Positions 18,546 to 27,823 of a stretch of DNA of 64,000 nucleotides are shown here, piece after piece. Within the stretch, counting starts at the first letter, position 1; each line of letters begins with the position of its first letter. Made by a program: the position numbers and the translations under genes. The DNA lies in the NCBI GenBank assembly GCA_023666615.1, contig JAMPBQ010000001.1:589161-653160 (forward strand). Direction: 5' to 3'. The notes beneath the pieces were generated by a model that had not been told where the DNA came from, did not search any database, and worked only from the letters and a program-made list of their open reading frames with translations. The stretch is from Clostridium sp. GTDB lineage: Bacteria; Bacteroidota; Bacteroidia; Bacteroidales; Muribaculaceae.

Positions 18546-18827
18546 ATGGCACAAAAGTTCATAATAACCAACACCGGGCATTTCCGCTTTGGCAACGTAC
18601 GCCTCCACCGCGACCTTCTCCTGCCGGGAGAAGAATGCCTTGGCGGCGGATTTTATGAATTCAGCTACGCCAGCGCTTCAATGCTCCTTTGGGGCAAATC
18701 CTATGACTTTGGGCGCCCCGCCTTCTCCCTTCTCGACAAGCTTATTGTCCCCTCAGCCCTCTCCACGCTTTCAATTACTTACGAAGAAATACCCCTGCAA
18801 GACTTTATCCCTCTAAAATTTGAATGA
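18546..18827 (+). CDS. Conserved small hypothetical protein
   Basis: 93 residues from the ATG at 18546, two bases after the maf stop. A TTG at 18540 would overlap maf and is less likely. The sequence (MAQKFIITNTGHFRFGNVRLHRDLLL) has no signal peptide, membrane segment or known motif, and looks like a small alpha/beta protein. Its tight placement between maf and the helicase suggests co-transcription. I do not recognise its function. Confidence 0.75.
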   Translation: MAQKFIITNTGHFRFGNVRLHRDLLLPGEECLGGGFYEFSYASASMLLWGKSYDFGRPAFSLLDKLIVPSALSTLSITYEEIPLQDFIPLKFE

Positions 18828-18837
18828 CACAGCCCGC

Positions 18838-20730
18838 ATGAAAGAGAACAAAGCCCCAAAGGGAAGCCCGGCCGCGCATCTGCAAAAGCAGCAGATGCTC
18901 CTGCGCATGGAATACCTCTATGAAAAAGAGGAATTTCAGCGGCAGACTGAGGCCATGGGGGTAATGCGGAAAGTGAAAAGGGGAATGGCTTGGTTCCCCG
19001 TGCGCACAGGGCGTTCCTACTACAATTCGCTCAACCAGCTTGTGCTGGAAGTGACGCGCGATTCAGACACCGATATCGAGCACGGCTTTGAGTTTTCGCG
19101 CCCAATATGCTTTTTCAGGCAAAACGCCGACGGGACTCTTGCATATTACAACTTCACCGCCACCGTAAGCTATGCCGACGACCAGCGCATGGTGGCCGTT
19201 ATGCCCGGCGCGGGAGCCATAGCCAATCTGCAAGGCGCGGACATGCTGGGAGTGCAACTTTATTTCGATGAAACAAGCTACCAGGCCATGTTTGAGGCTC
19301 TGAGCGCCACGGCCAGCGCCAAAGGCAATAGGCTGGCCGAGCTGCGCGACCTTATGCTTGGCGGCGCCAAGGCCCGATTCCGAGAATTTCCGGGCATAAG
19401 CATGCATTGGCTTAATAAATCGCAGGAATCAGCCGTCAACAAGGTGCTCGCCTCAAGGGATGTGGCAATCGTGCATGGACCTCCGGGCACGGGCAAGACC
19501 ACAACCTTGGTGGAAGCCATATTCGAGACCTTGCGCCGTGAGCCGCAGGCGTTGGTGTGCGCACAAAGCAATATGGCCGTTGACTGGATTTCAGAAAAGC
19601 TGGTGGACCGCGGCATCAACGTGCTGCGCATCGGCAATCCATCGCGAGTCAACGACAAAATGCTGTCATTCACCTACGAGCGGCGATTTGAAGCGCATCC
19701 CTCCTACCCCGAGCTTTGGGCAATCCGAAAGGAAATGCGCGCGCTTAGGTCGCAGGCACGCAAGCGCTCGTATTCCGAACGTGAATCCCTGCGAAGCCGC
19801 ATCAGCCGCCTAAAAAGCCGGGGCGAGGAACTTGAGATAGCGATAAACGAGGACTTGTTCAACAGCGCCCACGTAGTGGCCTCTACCTTAGTGAGCAGCA
19901 ACCATCGGTTGCTATATGGCCGAAAATTCGGCACGCTATTCATCGACGAGGCGGCACAGGCGCTTGAGGCCGCTTGCTGGATAGCGATCCGCAAGGCCGA
20001 CCGCGTGGTGCTGGCCGGCGACCACCAGCAGCTGCCCCCGACAATCAAATGCTATGACGCCGAAAAGGCCGGCCTGGGGCGCACTTTGATGCAACAGCTT
20101 GTAGAAACGCATCCAGAGGCCGTGACGCTCCTCGACACGCAATACCGCATGTCCAAGCCCATCATGCAATTCTCCTCCGATTGGTTTTATGGCGGCAAGC
20201 TCGAAGCGGCCCCCGAGGTGGAATGGCGCGGCATCCTAGACATGGACGCCCCCATTTCGTGGATTGACACCTCCGGCCTTGACTTTAAGGAACAATTCGT
20301 CGGCGACAGCTTCGGCCGCATCAACAAGCCCGAGGCCGAGCTCCTTCTGCAAAAGCTGGAGGAATACATAAAGATGATTGGCCCGCGGCGCGTGCTGGAA
20401 GAGCGCATCGACTTCGGCATAATATCCCCCTACAAAGCGCAGGTGCAATACCTGCGCGCCTGCATTAAGCGGTCGGAAGGCCTCAAGCGATTCCGCCGCC
20501 TCATCACCGTCCACACCGTTGACGGCTTCCAAGGACAGGAGCGCGATGTGATATTCATAAGCCTCGTAAGGGCAAACGAGCATGGGCAAATTGGATTCCT
20601 CAACGATTTGCGCCGCATGAACGTGGCCATGACCCGCGCACGCATGAAACTGGTTATAATAGGCGAGGCCGAGACACTTAGCAAAAACGCGTTTTACCGC
20701 AAATTGTTTGAGCATATTCTGAAAAATTAA
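18838..20730 (+). CDS. Superfamily 1 DNA/RNA helicase (IGHMBP2/Upf1-like)
   Basis: About 630 residues; ATG at 18838 preferred, with an in-frame TTG at 18820. The N-terminal 180 residues form the beta-barrel insert region seen in Upf1-like helicases. Motif I is HGPPGTGKTT, motif II IDEAAQ (DEAA instead of DEAD/DECD), motif III AGDHQQLPPT, motif IV TQYRMSKPI, motif V TVDGFQGQERDVI and motif VI NVAMTRARMKLVI. Such proteins unwind DNA or RNA 5' to 3'. The cellular role in Bacteroidales is not established. It closes the kdsC-maf cluster and is followed 15 bases later by the ABC importer genes. Confidence 0.92.
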   Translation: MKENKAPKGSPAAHLQKQQMLLRMEYLYEKEEFQRQTEAMGVMRKVKRGMAWFPVRTGRSYYNSLNQLVLEVTRDSDTDIEHGFEFSRPICFFRQNADGTLAYYNFTATVSYADDQRMVAVMPGAGAIANLQGADMLGVQLYFDETSYQAMFEALSATASAKGNRLAELRDLMLGGAKARFREFPGISMHWLNKSQESAVNKVLASRDVAIVHGPPGTGKTTTLVEAIFETLRREPQALVCAQSNMAVDWISEKLVDRGINVLRIGNPSRVNDKMLSFTYERRFEAHPSYPELWAIRKEMRALRSQARKRSYSERESLRSRISRLKSRGEELEIAINEDLFNSAHVVASTLVSSNHRLLYGRKFGTLFIDEAAQALEAACWIAIRKADRVVLAGDHQQLPPTIKCYDAEKAGLGRTLMQQLVETHPEAVTLLDTQYRMSKPIMQFSSDWFYGGKLEAAPEVEWRGILDMDAPISWIDTSGLDFKEQFVGDSFGRINKPEAELLLQKLEEYIKMIGPRRVLEERIDFGIISPYKAQVQYLRACIKRSEGLKRFRRLITVHTVDGFQGQERDVIFISLVRANEHGQIGFLNDLRRMNVAMTRARMKLVIIGEAETLSKNAFYRKLFEHILKN

Positions 20731-20745
20731 AACAATCCCATACGC

Positions 20746-21885
20746 ATGAAAATTACATTAGGACGCTTCTGCGGCATGCTTATCGCCCTGGCGCTGGCCG
20801 GATGCGGCAAAAGGCAAGCCGACTTGAGCGATTACAGCGTGAATCTCTACGAGCCGTCCTATGCCGGAGGCTTTGAAATAAAGACTGCGCCCGGCGCGCA
20901 AAGCAGCATAATTGTTTGCCATTCTCCCTGGCAAGGCTCCGGCGAGGGCGACGCCACCATGCTCTTCATTTCGCGTGGCGGAGAGAAAGCGCCGGAGGGG
21001 TTTGAAGGCCAAGTGCTTGACGGCGACGCGAAGCGCATCGTGTGCATGTCGTCTACACATATCGCAATGCTCGACGCCATTGACGAGATTGACCGAGTGG
21101 CGGCCGTTTCAGGCAAGGCGTACATCACCAATGATAGGATTACAAACAATGCTGATATTCCCGACATAGGCTATGAGGGAAATATCGACTATGAGACCCT
21201 CGTGGCCATAGACCCGGATTTGGTGCTCCTTTATGGCGTGAACGGCGCCAACTCTATGGAAGGCAAGCTGCGTGAGCTCGGAATTCCTTTCGCCTACATT
21301 GGCGAATACCTTGAAGAGCATCCTTTGGGAAAGGCAGAATGGATGGTGGCAATAGGCGAAATGGCCGGCCAAAGGGATGAAGGCGCAGAAAGATTTGGCG
21401 CCATAGCCCCAGAATACTGCAGGCTAAAGGAGATGGCCGACACCTTCAGCGTCCGTCCTCGCGTGATGATCAACACGCCTTATGCCGATTCATGGGTGAT
21501 GGCGCCGCCCACAAGCTATGTGGCCACGCTTATAGCCGACGCCGGAGGAGAATACGCATATTCCAAATCAGAATCCAACGCCTCCATGCCAATTGACCTG
21601 GAGGAAGCCTATTTGCTTGCCGACCAAAGCGACTATTGGATCAACGTTGGGCAATTCACATCAATGTCTGACCTCGCCAAGGCGCTCCCGAAGTTCGCCG
21701 ACACCAAGCCCATGAGGGAAGGAAATGTATGGAATGCCACATTGCGCGCCACTGAAGGCGGAGGCAACGACTATTGGGAAAGCGGCGTGGCCAATCCCGA
21801 ACTAGTGCTCACCGACCTAATTAAGATTTTCCATCCCGAGGCTCTTGACTCACTGCCCTTCACCTACTATCAGAGACTGCGTTGA
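20746..21885 (+). CDS. ABC importer substrate-binding lipoprotein (iron-chelate/cobalamin type)
   Basis: 379 residues with a lipoprotein signal ending in the lipobox LALAGC (Cys20), so anchored to a membrane on the periplasmic side. The body is a helical-backbone class III binding protein: KRIVCMSSTHIAMLDAI, the D-Y-E-T-L-V-A-I-D-P-D-L-V segment and the long helix linking two lobes are characteristic of FecB/BtuF relatives. The ligand may be a siderophore, haem or cobalamin; sequence alone does not decide. It shares TTGA with the permease gene, giving translational coupling. Confidence 0.9.
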   Translation: MKITLGRFCGMLIALALAGCGKRQADLSDYSVNLYEPSYAGGFEIKTAPGAQSSIIVCHSPWQGSGEGDATMLFISRGGEKAPEGFEGQVLDGDAKRIVCMSSTHIAMLDAIDEIDRVAAVSGKAYITNDRITNNADIPDIGYEGNIDYETLVAIDPDLVLLYGVNGANSMEGKLRELGIPFAYIGEYLEEHPLGKAEWMVAIGEMAGQRDEGAERFGAIAPEYCRLKEMADTFSVRPRVMINTPYADSWVMAPPTSYVATLIADAGGEYAYSKSESNASMPIDLEEAYLLADQSDYWINVGQFTSMSDLAKALPKFADTKPMREGNVWNATLRATEGGGNDYWESGVANPELVLTDLIKIFHPEALDSLPFTYYQRLR

Positions 21886-22883
21886 AATCAAGAAGAGCCA
21901 TATTGTTCACAGTGCTTTCCGCCGCGATCATCATGCTGTTCGCTGCCGATATGCTCACGGGGGCCGTGCGGCTTGCGCCCTCTGACCTTTGGGACGCACT
22001 GTGCGGCAACTCCGATGGGCCGACTGTGACAATAGTGCGCAGGATTAGGCTCATGAAGGCCATAGCGGCTGTGTTCGCCGGGGCGGCGCTTTCGGCCAGC
22101 GGCCTGCAGATGCAGACGCTTTTCCGCAATCCCCTTGCAGGCCCATACGCGCTGGGCATCACCTCCGGCGCGAGCCTTGGAGTGGCTATCTTCCTTTTGG
22201 CCGTGCCCGCATTTGGCCTGCGCGGGTCTTTCATCAGCCAGCTTGGCATAGCCGGCGCCGCATGGATTGGCTCGGCCTTGGTGCTCACGGCTATTGCCAT
22301 TGTGGGCCAAAGGATTAAGGATATAATGGTAATCCTTATTTTAGGAATGATGTTCTCCTCGGGAGTGAGCGCCATTGTGCAGATATTGCAATACATCAGC
22401 CACGAAGACGCCCTTAAATCATTTGTAATGTGGACAATGGGTTCGCTCGGCGATGTTACCTCGCCGCAAATGCGGCTTCTGGCTCCGGCCGTGATAGCCG
22501 GCCTAATCTTTTGCGTCGCGGCAATAAAGCCGCTGAACCTTCTTTTGTTCGGAGAGCAATACGCCCGCACGATGGGCCTGAACATACGCAAGTCACGCGC
22601 CATAATATTCCTGTCCACCACCCTGCTGGCAGGCACAATCACAGCGTTTTGCGGCCCAATTGGATTCATAGGCCTGGCAGTGCCCCACGTGGCCAGGGCT
22701 CTATTCCTTACTTCCGACCACCGAACGCTCATGCCCGCCGCCATCCTCACTGGCGTGGCCCTGATGCTGGCGTGCGACATAGCGTCAAAATGCCTCACGC
22801 TTCCCATAAATTCCGTCACCGCAATGCTTGGGATTCCGATTGTGATATGGATAGTGTTGAAAAACAAAAATATGGCACAATGA
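21882..22883 (+). CDS. FecCD-family ABC transporter permease
   Basis: 333 residues with about nine to ten hydrophobic helices. The start is TTG at 21882, overlapping the previous stop by four bases. The family segment NPLAGPYALGITSGASLGVA (about 85-104) and the cytoplasmic EAA-like loop GPIGFIGLAVPHVAR, which docks on the ATPase, are clear. It works as a homodimer with the binding protein and ATPase of this operon. Confidence 0.93.
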   Translation: MKSRRAILFTVLSAAIIMLFAADMLTGAVRLAPSDLWDALCGNSDGPTVTIVRRIRLMKAIAAVFAGAALSASGLQMQTLFRNPLAGPYALGITSGASLGVAIFLLAVPAFGLRGSFISQLGIAGAAWIGSALVLTAIAIVGQRIKDIMVILILGMMFSSGVSAIVQILQYISHEDALKSFVMWTMGSLGDVTSPQMRLLAPAVIAGLIFCVAAIKPLNLLLFGEQYARTMGLNIRKSRAIIFLSTTLLAGTITAFCGPIGFIGLAVPHVARALFLTSDHRTLMPAAILTGVALMLACDIASKCLTLPINSVTAMLGIPIVIWIVLKNKNMAQ

Positions 22884-23653
22884 TTTCGCTGCAGCATCTC
22901 ACCGTAGGCTATGGCAGCCGCCATCTTTTGGAGGATGCGGAGGCAGCCTTCTTTCCAGGCCGGCTTGTGGCTTTGATTGGAAGGAACGGCGCTGGAAAAT
23001 CCACCCTGCTGCGGGCCATGGCCGGACTGGAAAGCCCGATTTCAGGCAAGGTGGCTGTGGCTGGCATTGCCGAACGCGCCGTTGGAATTGACGAAATGCC
23101 CCTGCCGCAGCGGGCGCGCGCCGTGGCCTTCGTAACAACGCAAAAAGTAAGGATACCCAATATGCTCTGCCGCGACGCCGTGGGAATGGGCCGCGCGCCC
23201 TACACCGACTGGATCGGCAGGCTCTCCGCTGAGGACAAAATCATTGTGGAGCAATCGCTGGCGATGGTGGGAATGGAAGCATTCGCCGACAAGCCCCTCG
23301 ACCGAATAAGCGACGGCGAATGCCAACGCGTGATGATAGCGCGCGCCCTGGCGCAGGACACTCCTATCATGCTTTTGGACGAGCCCACATCTTTCCTCGA
23401 TTTGCCAAACCGCTACGAGCTCTGTTCGCTTTTGGCTCGCTTAGCCCACGAGCGCGGAAAGACGATCATCTTCTCCACCCACGAGCTCGACATCGCGCTT
23501 CAGCTTTGCGACGACATCGCCCTTATCGACTCTCCGCGGCTAATCACGCTGCCAGCCGCCGAAATGGCCGCGCAAGGCCACATCCAACGCCTTTTCGCCA
23601 ACACATCCATGGCTTTTGACCCTGTGGCAATGAAAATGGTCGTCAATCGCTAG
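22880..23653 (+). CDS. ABC transporter ATP-binding protein (FecE/BtuD type)
   Basis: 257 residues from the ATG at 22880, overlapping the permease stop. Walker A is GRNGAGKST, the Q-loop follows in FVTTQKVR, the signature is the variant ISDGECQR (usual LSGGQ), Walker B is IMLLDEPTSFLD and the switch His lies in STHELD. It powers the importer. Its last 11 bases overlap, tail to tail, the end of the minus-strand lysozyme gene, so no terminator separates the two. Confidence 0.94.
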   Translation: MISLQHLTVGYGSRHLLEDAEAAFFPGRLVALIGRNGAGKSTLLRAMAGLESPISGKVAVAGIAERAVGIDEMPLPQRARAVAFVTTQKVRIPNMLCRDAVGMGRAPYTDWIGRLSAEDKIIVEQSLAMVGMEAFADKPLDRISDGECQRVMIARALAQDTPIMLLDEPTSFLDLPNRYELCSLLARLAHERGKTIIFSTHELDIALQLCDDIALIDSPRLITLPAAEMAAQGHIQRLFANTSMAFDPVAMKMVVNR

Positions 23654-24659
23654 TTTTCTGGGGAAGGCGGACTTTGCGGTTGAATGATGCGCGGTTGCCA
23701 TCATAAAAATTCAGGTCAAGCGGACGGCCGTAGCCGCGCACTTTCCCGTTTTCGCTGAATTGCCATATGTACCATGGATGTATGTCCGGCTCCAAATAAT
23801 GATAGCGCGACACCCAAAGCGTGTACCCCTTCAGGCGTGAAAGGTCAAGATACTCCTTGGCGAAATTATTGTTGGTGTATATGATGGGCTTTATTCCCGT
23901 CTTCTTCCTAAAATAGCGAAGGAATTTATCAACGATCACAGGCACGTTCTTCTTGCCGGCCTTAGCTATTTGATTCTTCAGCAATTCAATGTCAACCACC
24001 GGAATAAGGTCATCATCCTGAAAACCGTTGCACTGCTTTATGAAATTGTCGGCCTGCGCCTCAGGGTCTGAATTATAGCAAAGAAGATGGTAGCTGCCCT
24101 TGGGTATGCCATATCGCTTGGCCTGTTCGGAATAGCGGGCATAGAGGGAGTCCTGGTCAGAAGCGCCGACCGTGGCGCGCACGTAAGCGAATTGCACAGG
24201 CTGAAGGTATTTGCCCGACTTCACATCAGAGCGGCTGGCCTTGTCACCATGCACCAGGCCGTTGCGGTCAGTGAAAATCGCCACCTGCGAAAGGTCCACG
24301 CCCTTGTTGTAGGCGGATAGGTCTATGCCGTAGATTAGGTCGCCGGGATTGAACGCCTGCCCGGCGGGCTTGCTCCAAAGGCCATCCACGAACTCGCCAA
24401 ATTCCACCGTGCCGTCGGCGCGCGTCCACTTTCCCAAGCCTTGCTTGTATCCATTTGAAAAATGCCCCGAGTACACGCTTCCGGCATGCTTGCCCTTTTC
24501 ATATCTGAGCGTGCCGTACCCGTCGGGGTTCCCATCCTCAAGATTGCCGGTATATACGGCATCTTCAGTCAATTGGTAATCTTCCACCCACTCGGCTTTG
24601 GCTTGAAACATTGGCATGAGCGCCGCCACCAGGCATAATATCTTGGCTGTAGCTTTCAT
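23643..24659 (-). CDS. Secreted MORN-repeat GH25 lysozyme-like protein
   Basis: 338 residues; the ATG at 24659 gives a good signal peptide (MKATAKILCLVAALMPMF). Three MORN-like beta-hairpin repeats (about 30-100; YTGNLEDGNPDGYGTLRY and YSGHFSNGYKQGLGKW) precede a GH25 catalytic barrel (about 108-325). The barrel has the catalytic Asp of IYGIDLSAY, the VVDIEL acidic pair and the family stretch WVSRYHYLEPDIHPWYIWQF. GH25 enzymes cleave the MurNAc-GlcNAc bond of peptidoglycan. The exported MORN repeats may bind wall or membrane. The target may be its own wall or that of other bacteria. Confidence 0.88.
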   Translation of the reverse strand: MKATAKILCLVAALMPMFQAKAEWVEDYQLTEDAVYTGNLEDGNPDGYGTLRYEKGKHAGSVYSGHFSNGYKQGLGKWTRADGTVEFGEFVDGLWSKPAGQAFNPGDLIYGIDLSAYNKGVDLSQVAIFTDRNGLVHGDKASRSDVKSGKYLQPVQFAYVRATVGASDQDSLYARYSEQAKRYGIPKGSYHLLCYNSDPEAQADNFIKQCNGFQDDDLIPVVDIELLKNQIAKAGKKNVPVIVDKFLRYFRKKTGIKPIIYTNNNFAKEYLDLSRLKGYTLWVSRYHYLEPDIHPWYIWQFSENGKVRGYGRPLDLNFYDGNRASFNRKVRLPQKTSD

Positions 24660-24721
24660 CGTTATGTCAGATAATTTAGAGAATGTACACAAAAGTAATA
24701 AAAAATAAACGAAAAAAGCCG

Positions 24722-24729
24722 TACCTTTG
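24722..24729 (+). promoter_or_regulatory. -7 element of the lysA promoter
   Basis: TACCTTTG matches TAnnTTTG and lies 19 bases before the lysA ATG. There is no TTTG at the ideal -33 position. A second -7-like element, TACTTTTG, on the minus strand (24690-24697) would serve the divergent lysozyme gene. Confidence 0.6.
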
Positions 24730-24748
24730 CTTTTATTAAAAGAAAATT

Positions 24749-25900
24749 ATGATACGCGACAAATACTCCCTGCCCATCGACAGCTTCGCCGACCGGCCCA
24801 CTCCATTCTACTATTACGACCTGCAGCTCCTGCACGACACGCTTTGCGCCGTAAAGGAAAATTTGCCCGCAAATGGCCATATGCACTATGCGCTAAAGGC
24901 CAACAGCAACCCGCGCGTGCTGCAAATGATAGCCTCTCACGGCATCGGCGCCGACTGCGTGAGCGGCGGCGAGATTTCCACAGCCATAGCCAACGGGTTC
25001 GCCCCGGCATCAATAGCCTATTCCGGCGTGGGCAAGACCAACCGCGAGATTGCGCTGGCCCTGCGCGTGGGCATCGGATGCTTCAACATCGAATCTATCG
25101 AGGAGCTGTACATCATGAACGAAATCGCCGTGCAGATGAACAAGACGGCGCCAATAGCGCTGCGCGTCAATCCAAATATCGACGCGCACACCCACCACTA
25201 CATCACCACCGGCCTGAGCGAAAACAAGTTCGGCATAGACCTGCGCATGCTGGACCAGGCGTTGGACACCGCCCGCGTCCTCCCGGGGCTGAAACTTATG
25301 GGGCTGCATTTCCATATAGGGTCCCAAATCACCATCAATGAGCCCTTTGTCCTTCTTTGCGAGAGGGTGAGGGAAATAGTGGAGAAATGCAAAGTGAAGG
25401 GCATTGATATTGAACACATAAACGTGGGCGGCGGATTGGGCATAGACTATGACGACCCCATCGGACACCCCATTCCCGACTTCAAGGCATATTTTGACTG
25501 CTTCAAGCAAGGATTGGCCCCCTTGAAGGGCAAGCAATTGCATTTCGAGCTTGGCAGGGCCATCGTTGGGCAATGCGGATCATTGATTTCCCGCGTAATC
25601 TACGTGAAACGGGGCATAAGCAAGCAATTCCTCATAATCGACGCCGGCATGAACGACCTGATCCGCCCCGCCCTATATGAAGCCTGCCATCTGATTGAAA
25701 ACCTCACAAGCTTCGCCCCGAACGAGGTTTATGACGTAGTTGGCCCGATTTGCGAAACCGCCGACACCTTCGCTGAGGACTACAGCCTGCCATCGGCGCG
25801 GCGCGGTGACCTCATCGCTATCCGGTCCGCCGGCGCATACGGCGAATCAATGTCGTCAACCTACAACATCCGCAAGCTAATCTCCACTTACTCCTACTAA
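24749..25900 (+). CDS. lysA: Diaminopimelate decarboxylase
   Basis: 383 residues. A PLP enzyme that converts meso-diaminopimelate to L-lysine, the last step of lysine synthesis. The PLP lysine is in HYALKANSNP (about 46-55), the glycine-rich phosphate loop is INVGGGLGIDY, and the substrate-binding CETADTFAED lies near 330. Length is slightly short of the common 400-420 but all landmarks are present. It stands alone with its own promoter, divergent from the lysozyme gene. Confidence 0.94.
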   Translation: MIRDKYSLPIDSFADRPTPFYYYDLQLLHDTLCAVKENLPANGHMHYALKANSNPRVLQMIASHGIGADCVSGGEISTAIANGFAPASIAYSGVGKTNREIALALRVGIGCFNIESIEELYIMNEIAVQMNKTAPIALRVNPNIDAHTHHYITTGLSENKFGIDLRMLDQALDTARVLPGLKLMGLHFHIGSQITINEPFVLLCERVREIVEKCKVKGIDIEHINVGGGLGIDYDDPIGHPIPDFKAYFDCFKQGLAPLKGKQLHFELGRAIVGQCGSLISRVIYVKRGISKQFLIIDAGMNDLIRPALYEACHLIENLTSFAPNEVYDVVGPICETADTFAEDYSLPSARRGDLIAIRSAGAYGESMSSTYNIRKLISTYSY

Positions 25901-25935
25901 ACGCCCCCATTTGCCCTCGCAATATTAATAATAGA

Positions 25936-25965
25936 TTATGAATTATGCATTTTGAATTATGAATT
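25936..25965. repeat. AATTATGAATT short repeat before the NUDIX gene
   Basis: Two to three overlapping copies of GAATTATGAATT/GATTATGAATTATG that run into the start codon of the NUDIX gene. They resemble the tract at 10466-10500. Confidence 0.45.
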
Positions 25966-26507
25966 CCGATATGAAATGGGCTGTTGAGAAGAGCGAATAT
26001 CTCTTTCGCCGCCCATGGCTCACAGTAAGGCGCGATGCCGTGCGCCTGCCAGACGGCAAGGTTAACCCTGAGTTTTACATACTCGAATATCCATCGTGGG
26101 TGAATGTGATAGCCATAACCGAAGAGGGCGATTTCGTGATGATAGAGCAATACCGGCATGGGTTGCGCGATGTATTCTTTGAGATCGTGGCCGGCGTGGT
26201 GGAGGAAGGCGAAGACACGCTCGACGCGGCAAAGCGCGAGCTGCAAGAGGAGACCGGCTTTGGCGGCGGCCAATGGCAGCTATTTTCAGTGATTTCAGGC
26301 AACCCTTCAGTCACCAACAACCTCACCTATTGCTATTTGGCCACCGAAGTAAAGCGCATCAGCGAACAGCGTCTCGACGCCACCGAGGACATACGCGTAC
26401 ACGTGCTGCATCCCTCCGACGTGCTGGGCATGCTGCAGCGCGACGAAATAAAGCAGGCCTTAATGGCCGCTCCGCTTTGGAAATACTTCTTTATGACGAA
26501 AAAATAA
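25959..26507 (+). CDS. NUDIX hydrolase, ADP-ribose pyrophosphatase-like
   Basis: 182 residues. The NUDIX box GVVEEGEDTLDAAKRELQEE (G-x5-E-x7-REUXEExGU pattern) lies at about 79-101. The preceding EQYRHG and EIVAGVVE strands are those of the ADP-ribose/NDP-sugar pyrophosphatase subgroup. An alternative start is the ATG at 25971 (MKWAVEKSEYLF). Biological substrate is not certain. The gene ends close to the convergent permease gene with the CGATAT repeat between them. Confidence 0.9.
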   Translation: MNSDMKWAVEKSEYLFRRPWLTVRRDAVRLPDGKVNPEFYILEYPSWVNVIAITEEGDFVMIEQYRHGLRDVFFEIVAGVVEEGEDTLDAAKRELQEETGFGGGQWQLFSVISGNPSVTNNLTYCYLATEVKRISEQRLDATEDIRVHVLHPSDVLGMLQRDEIKQALMAAPLWKYFFMTKK

Positions 26508-26526
26508 AATCGCCATACCGCAAAAT

Positions 26527-26567
26527 CGATATATCGATATGTCGATATAACGATATGGCTATATGAC
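26527..26567. repeat. Second CGATAT-type repeat tract
   Basis: CGATATATCGATATGTCG and following CGATAT units between two convergent genes. Related in unit and symmetry to the tract at 4983-5040. As RNA it can fold and might act as a weak bidirectional terminator here. Confidence 0.65.
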
Positions 26568-26596
26568 GGCATAGCGATTTAGCGAATTTGCGAATA

Positions 26597-27823
26597 TCAT
26601 TTCACATCATACCCCAGGGCCTCTATTTTTGCCACCACCGACTCGCGGGCCACATGCCCGTGGACATAGGCCAAGCCCTTGCCAAGGTCAACCTCCACGG
26701 CGTCGACGCCATCAAGCTCGCTGAGGCCATCGCGCACAGCCGCCTGGCAGTGCGGGCACATCATCCCTTCAACCTTTATTTCCATTTCAGGCGCATCGCC
26801 GTGCGCGTGATGATGAGAATGCACATTTCCCCGGCGATGCTGGATATAGGCGTTTATCAGAAGCCCAACGAGCACTACGGAACAAATCGTATCAAATATG
26901 CCAAGCCCGTGATGCCCGCCGGGGGCAAGGATTGATGCGTCAGGCAAGAACCAGGACGCGGGCAAAAGATAGTCAATCAACAGGCCAAAGGCTATCGCCG
27001 TGATTACCACCGATGCCACGTACATAGCGGTGCCGCGGGAGCCAAGCTCTTTGCGAAGCACCATAACAGAGGCGAAATTGGCCGCCGGGCCGGCCATGAG
27101 CAGCACAAAGCCAACGCCGGGCGTAAGTCCCTTGAGCATCAGCGAAAGGGCTATTGGAATCGAGCCCGTGGCGCAAATATACATGGGCACCGCCACCACT
27201 ACCATCAGAAGCATGGCCAAAATAGGGTACTCCTTCAGGCCCAAGAATATTTCGTCCGGCACAAACACCGTGATGCAAGCCGCTATCACAAGGCCTATCA
27301 CAAGCCACTTGCCCACGCTTGCCACCATGTCGACCATGCCGTAGCGGATGGCGTCAGCAAGCCGACCAAAAAATGTAGGCTTTCGATTGTCAGACTGATC
27401 CATCTTCACCTCAGCGCCGGCCCCCTTGTCAGAGGCTCCGACCAACGCGCCGCCAAACACCGACCCCACGAGGGCGGCGACCGGCCTAATCACCGCGAAT
27501 GGAAGCCCAAGCAGCGACCACGTGGCGGCTATTGAATCAACACCCGTCTGGGGCGTGGCTATAAGGAACGACGCCGTGGCACCCTTGGACGCGCCCGCCC
27601 TGCGCAGTGACACGGCCGTAGGAAGGACGCCGCATGAACAAAGGGGCAGAGGAATGCCAAACAACGCGGCTTTAACGATTGGGCCGAATCCTCGGCCGGA
27701 AAGCTGGCGGCTCATCATCGATGGATTGCAGAAGGCATGGAGCAGGCCCGCAATAAAGAAGCCAAGCAAGATATAGGGGCTCATGGCATTGAGTATGCCA
27801 AGGAGAGCGTGAAACAAATGCAT
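26597..27823 (-). CDS. Metal-efflux-type permease (SO_0444/YraQ family) with C-terminal HMA domain
   Basis: 408 residues with about eight membrane helices in two homologous halves, marked by LCSCGVLPTAVSLRRAGA in the first and ATGSIPIALSLMLKG in the second. A histidine-rich loop (HSHHHAHGD, about 325-333) precedes a heavy-metal-associated domain (about 338-408) with the metal-binding CPHC. This layout fits predicted copper/zinc/arsenic efflux permeases; direction and metal are not proven. A -7 element TAACTTTG lies at 27852-27859 on the minus strand. Confidence 0.85.
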   Translation of the reverse strand: MHLFHALLGILNAMSPYILLGFFIAGLLHAFCNPSMMSRQLSGRGFGPIVKAALFGIPLPLCSCGVLPTAVSLRRAGASKGATASFLIATPQTGVDSIAATWSLLGLPFAVIRPVAALVGSVFGGALVGASDKGAGAEVKMDQSDNRKPTFFGRLADAIRYGMVDMVASVGKWLVIGLVIAACITVFVPDEIFLGLKEYPILAMLLMVVVAVPMYICATGSIPIALSLMLKGLTPGVGFVLLMAGPAANFASVMVLRKELGSRGTAMYVASVVITAIAFGLLIDYLLPASWFLPDASILAPGGHHGLGIFDTICSVVLVGLLINAYIQHRRGNVHSHHHAHGDAPEMEIKVEGMMCPHCQAAVRDGLSELDGVDAVEVDLGKGLAYVHGHVARESVVAKIEALGYDVK

